DNA from: Acidobacteria bacterium AH-259-L09
Lineage (GTDB): Bacteria; Acidobacteriota; UBA6911; RPQK01
NCBI GenBank assembly: GCA_027717875.1
Contig: JALLOL010000151.1
Coordinates: 1-6,388, forward strand
Direction: 5' to 3'
Length of the DNA stretch: 6,388 bases
Part shown: positions 3,782 to 6,388 of the stretch, one piece after another
How positions within the stretch are numbered: the stretch's first letter is position 1
How the letters are laid out: the number at the start of each line of letters is the position of its first letter
Notes under the pieces: model-generated
Told to the model about the DNA's origin: nothing
The model's database searches: none
The model's input: only the letters and a program-made list of their open reading frames with translations
Program-made: the position numbers and the translations under genes

Positions 3782-6388
3782 ATGGACGCAATTGTGAAAA
3801 AGAAGACGAATTCGGGTACTAGGATCCTGTCCTTAATCTCGCATCACCTCCTGGCACTCGTGGCGTGCATGCTTGTCTTGGGGATGAGCGCAGCCGCTTT
3901 GACGGCCCAGACTGCAGAGCCACTTGCCCGGGCCAACCCCGACTTTGTGGATGCCCTGTGGGTGGCCGACAAAGAGGATGCTCTGCTGAAGATCGGCCTG
4001 GCGGAGGCTTCCCTGCTGCTGGAGATTCTCGACATAGAAGACGTCAGGGCTGTAGCCGTGGATGATCGCCGGGCACTAGTGTGGGCTTACGGCAAAAACC
4101 TGCTCTATGCCTTCGGCTTTGATGGAACCCTTCGTTTGGCCGTCCCGGTCGTCAGACCCGATGAAGAGGACGAGGACAAGGACGAGGAGGACGAAGACGA
4201 GGAAGATGCCCACAGCCAACATGTGGATCTTCAGGTCAATTCCAAGAGCGGAACCGTGTGGCTGGGCTTGGGCCGCTTTCTCTTTCAGTATGATTCGAAC
4301 GCTCAGCTTCTCGCTGTCCTCCCCTTGCCCGAGACGGTGCGCGCCCTGGCGCTGGATCAGCCGGGATCACTCTTGTGGCTGGCCACCCGAGAGCTGCTGA
4401 TCTCCTGTGATGAGACCGCCAGTGTCCTGCAGATCCTGGACCTGGGGAAAGGAGCCCGCATTGAAGACATCGACCTGGATGCCGCTTCCGGTGAGATTTG
4501 GGTGGCTCAAAAAGAGCGCCTCACTCGCCTGGACGCCAGTGGGAGGCTGCTCTTCGAGCGGCGCATCAAGAAGCTGAGCCAGGTGGTGAGCGATCACCAG
4601 GGCGGAGCCTGGCTGGCTCGTGGTAAATGGCTGATCCGTATCGACCCTTCCGGCGAAATTCTTTTTGAACTGGAGCGGCTGGGCAAGAAACCCGAGAAAC
4701 TCCTCAGCCTGGCGGCCGATCCGCTGGATGCGTCCGTTTGGGTAGCCACCAAGAAAGGACTGGCAAAGGTAAGCGCCGATGGAGAAGTCCTCCAAATTCT
4801 GGAATGGCGCAGCTCCAAGAAAAAGAAGGTACGAGCTCGGGATGTCGCGCTATATGTGGACCTGATTCCTCCAGAGATTGCCTTCACTTCTCCTGGCGCT
4901 GGCGCCTTTATCAAGGACAGCACACCGGTCATTGACGTGAGCTATAGCGACACTGGATCGGGTGTGGATCCTTCAACTTTGCACATTGAGATGGGCGCAC
5001 AGCAACTGATCATGAACTGCTCCTACGAGGAAAAAACCGCCTCCTGTGTCCCTAGTAACGGACTGCCCGAAGGGGAGATCCAACTCTCGGCCGGCCTCGA
5101 AGATTTCAACGGCAACCTTTCCGATCCCGCCTCCCTTGTCTGTACCGTAGACACCCTGCCTCCCCTCATTACGCTCCTCTCTCCTTCAGACGGCCTGCTC
5201 ACCAATCAGCCTGAGCAGAGGTTCACAGGCCAGATCAATGAACCCGCCACCCTGACACTGGACGGGCAGGCCGTCTCCCTCACCAAAAATCAGCACTTTG
5301 ATGAGCTTCTGATACTGCAAGAAGGAAGCAATATCTTCACCCTGGTGGCCACCGATCAGGCCGGCAACGCCGGCTCCCTCACCATAGAGATTAGCCTGGA
5401 CACGATTGCACCCGCCATCGCCTTCACCGCTCCCGTCGGCGGCAGTATCGTGAACACAACCACGCCCACCATCGAAGTGAGTTACAGCGACAGCGGCTCG
5501 GGTGTCAAGGTGGGAACGTTGATCATCCAGGCTGACGGCATACAGCTGGGGGTCACCTGCACCTTCACCAGCGCGAGCGCCTCTTGTACTCCCAAAACAG
5601 CACTGCCTGAGGGAGCTAACACCCTCACGGCCACCATCCGCGATCTCGCCGGTAACCTCTCCGCGCCGGCCCAAGTGGGCTTCACCATCCAACCCGTCGT
5701 GGGCAACCGGCCCCCGCTCCTGGACCCCGTCGGAGACCAGACGCTGGCACTGGGAAGCCGGCTAACCCTGACTTTGACGGCTACGGATCCTGAGGCGGAT
5801 CTGCTCGCTTTTTCTGCCCTCCCACTTCCCCTGCCCGCCAACTCCAGCTTGAACGCCTCCACAGGGGTCTTCACTTTCACACCGGCGGCCGATCAGGTGG
5901 GGACCATCACCTTAACGTTCATCGTCGGTGACGGCGTCCTGAGCGATTCGGAGACTATCAACATTAGCGTCGAGGGCGCCGCTCCCGGCGGCGTCACTGA
6001 ACTCACCGGACGGCTGTTGGATAGCAATGCCTTTGCCCTGGGACAAGAGACCCCGGTAGTAGGGGCCACGGTTTCCCTGCTTGATACAGGCTTCTCGAGC
6101 ATCAGCGACACAGGCGGAAACTTCACGCTCAGCGGGATTGCGGCGGGTGCTCAGATTCTTGACATCGACTCCTCCACAGCCAACGCCGCTCCGGACGCAT
6201 CCCCCTATGCCGGCTTTCGCGAAGAGATCGAGCTGATCTCGGGCGTCACGAACGTCATCGACCGCCCCCTCTTTCTCCCCCACATTGCCGCCAATAGTCT
6301 CACTCCGGTGAACCCCAACTTTTTCACCACTGTCACCAATCCTGAGCTGGGAGTCTCCTTGAGCGTCCCCCCCAGCACGGCCAAAAAC
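3782..6388 (+). CDS. Giant secreted multidomain protein: seven-bladed propeller, Ig-like repeats, carboxypeptidase-regulatory-like domain (3'-partial)
   Basis: A plus-strand frame is open from 3719 to the window end; from ATG 3782 it gives 869 residues with no stop. Residues 1-43 have Lys6-8 followed by a hydrophobic stretch ending ALTAQ, consistent with a signal peptide, so the product is likely secreted or on the surface. Residues 55-350 carry seven repeats of a W(V/L)A-x(2-3)-L-type strand, with Trp at 60, 101, 160, 199, 240, 277 and 320. This fits an NHL/regulator-type seven-bladed propeller. Blades 2 and 3 are separated by an acidic run at 127-142. Residues about 362-455, 460-540 and 543-638 are Ig-like modules; the first and third are paralogous. 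Residues 643-731 (NRPPLLDPVGDQTLALGS onwards) resemble a putative-Ig/cadherin-like module. Residues 737-835 (ELTGRLLDSN, VVGATVSLLDTG, GNFTLSGIAAG) resemble a carboxypeptidase-regulatory-like fold. The tail LGVSLSVPPSTAKN starts a further module; in relatives this can lead to Rhs/YD repeats, but that part is outside the window. The start is uncertain: GTG 3794 (VKKKTNS) and GTG 3755 are alternatives, and no strong ribosome-binding site decides. Confidence 0.88.
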   Translation, partial: MDAIVKKKTNSGTRILSLISHHLLALVACMLVLGMSAAALTAQTAEPLARANPDFVDALWVADKEDALLKIGLAEASLLLEILDIEDVRAVAVDDRRALVWAYGKNLLYAFGFDGTLRLAVPVVRPDEEDEDKDEEDEDEEDAHSQHVDLQVNSKSGTVWLGLGRFLFQYDSNAQLLAVLPLPETVRALALDQPGSLLWLATRELLISCDETASVLQILDLGKGARIEDIDLDAASGEIWVAQKERLTRLDASGRLLFERRIKKLSQVVSDHQGGAWLARGKWLIRIDPSGEILFELERLGKKPEKLLSLAADPLDASVWVATKKGLAKVSADGEVLQILEWRSSKKKKVRARDVALYVDLIPPEIAFTSPGAGAFIKDSTPVIDVSYSDTGSGVDPSTLHIEMGAQQLIMNCSYEEKTASCVPSNGLPEGEIQLSAGLEDFNGNLSDPASLVCTVDTLPPLITLLSPSDGLLTNQPEQRFTGQINEPATLTLDGQAVSLTKNQHFDELLILQEGSNIFTLVATDQAGNAGSLTIEISLDTIAPAIAFTAPVGGSIVNTTTPTIEVSYSDSGSGVKVGTLIIQADGIQLGVTCTFTSASASCTPKTALPEGANTLTATIRDLAGNLSAPAQVGFTIQPVVGNRPPLLDPVGDQTLALGSRLTLTLTATDPEADLLAFSALPLPLPANSSLNASTGVFTFTPAADQVGTITLTFIVGDGVLSDSETINISVEGAAPGGVTELTGRLLDSNAFALGQETPVVGATVSLLDTGFSSISDTGGNFTLSGIAAGAQILDIDSSTANAAPDASPYAGFREEIELISGVTNVIDRPLFLPHIAANSLTPVNPNFFTTVTNPELGVSLSVPPSTAKN
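4160..4207 (+). repeat. Acidic low-complexity codon run (Asp/Glu) inside the propeller
   Basis: Sixteen consecutive codons encode DEEDEDKDEEDEDEED, made of GAN triplets except one AAG. It lies in a loop between blades 2 and 3 and explains the larger Trp spacing there (59 residues against 37-43 elsewhere). It may bind divalent cations such as Ca2+ or simply be an expandable low-complexity loop. Confidence 0.85.
4862..5695 (+). repeat. Tandem Ig-like modules, first and third paralogous with a 540-base period
   Basis: GTGAGCTATAGCGACACTGG at 4937 and GTGAGTTACAGCGACAGCGG at 5477 start exactly 540 bases (180 residues) apart. Both encode VSYSD(T/S)GSGV in the middle of Ig-like modules that begin PPEIAFTSP and APAIAFTAP. 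Both modules carry a Cys-x8-Cys pair (C413/C422 and C593/C602) and end with LPEG. A divergent Ig-like module (PPLITLLSPSDG) without this pair lies between. This suggests duplication of a two-module unit or of a single module followed by insertion. Confidence 0.8.

Noticed and set aside
4367..4932. Minus-strand frames opposite the giant gene's propeller region
   Set aside because: They are shadows of the long plus-strand frame, which shows seven regular Trp repeats and a continuous domain series.
5186..6283. Minus-strand frames opposite the Ig-like and carboxypeptidase-regulatory-like region
   Set aside because: Their Gly/Arg-rich composition reflects the complement of a GC-rich beta-protein gene; no motifs are seen.

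Overview
This 6.4 kb window looks like ordinary bacterial chromosome from a Gram-negative-type organism with mixed, moderately high GC. No rRNA, tRNA, transposase, phage or CRISPR signature is visible. The PQQ-like propeller protein has a 'WPxWRGP' opening that I associate with Acidobacteria, Planctomycetes, Verrucomicrobia and related environmental lineages. The long Ig/propeller surface protein fits such a genome too. I cannot name the taxon from sequence alone.

Layout. (1) Positions 1-788, minus strand: N-terminal 262 codons of a membrane-anchored, coiled-coil M23 (LytM-type) peptidoglycan peptidase that runs off the left edge. (2) Positions 789-1062: spacer with one small perfect hairpin and no convincing gene. 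(3) Positions 1063-1782, minus strand: complete 239-residue PHP-domain metal-dependent phosphoesterase. (4) Positions 1783-2083: divergent intergenic region with a near-palindromic operator-like site, a hairpin in the PHP leader, and a strong Shine-Dalgarno for the next gene. (5) Positions 2084-3388, plus strand: exported 434-residue PQQ-like beta-propeller protein. (6) Positions 3389-3781: a 393-base spacer rich in inverted repeats (an AT-rich terminator-like element, a TAACTAA palindrome, then three successive GC-rich stem-loops). (7) Positions 3782-6388, plus strand: first 869 residues of a very large secreted protein that is open at the right edge. Its domain order is signal segment, seven-bladed propeller with an Asp/Glu-rich insertion, three Ig-like modules, a putative-Ig (cadherin-like) module, a carboxypeptidase-regulatory-like module, and the start of another module.

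How the genes relate. The common theme is the cell envelope or exterior: wall remodelling (M23), an exported propeller, and a giant surface or secreted protein. The PHP phosphoesterase is probably cytoplasmic and has no evident link. The minus-strand pair and the plus-strand pair diverge from the 1783-2083 region. The gaps inside each pair (274 and 393 bases) make tight operons unlikely. The most unusual parts are the structured spacer before the giant gene and that gene's architecture, rather than any obvious new enzymatic system.
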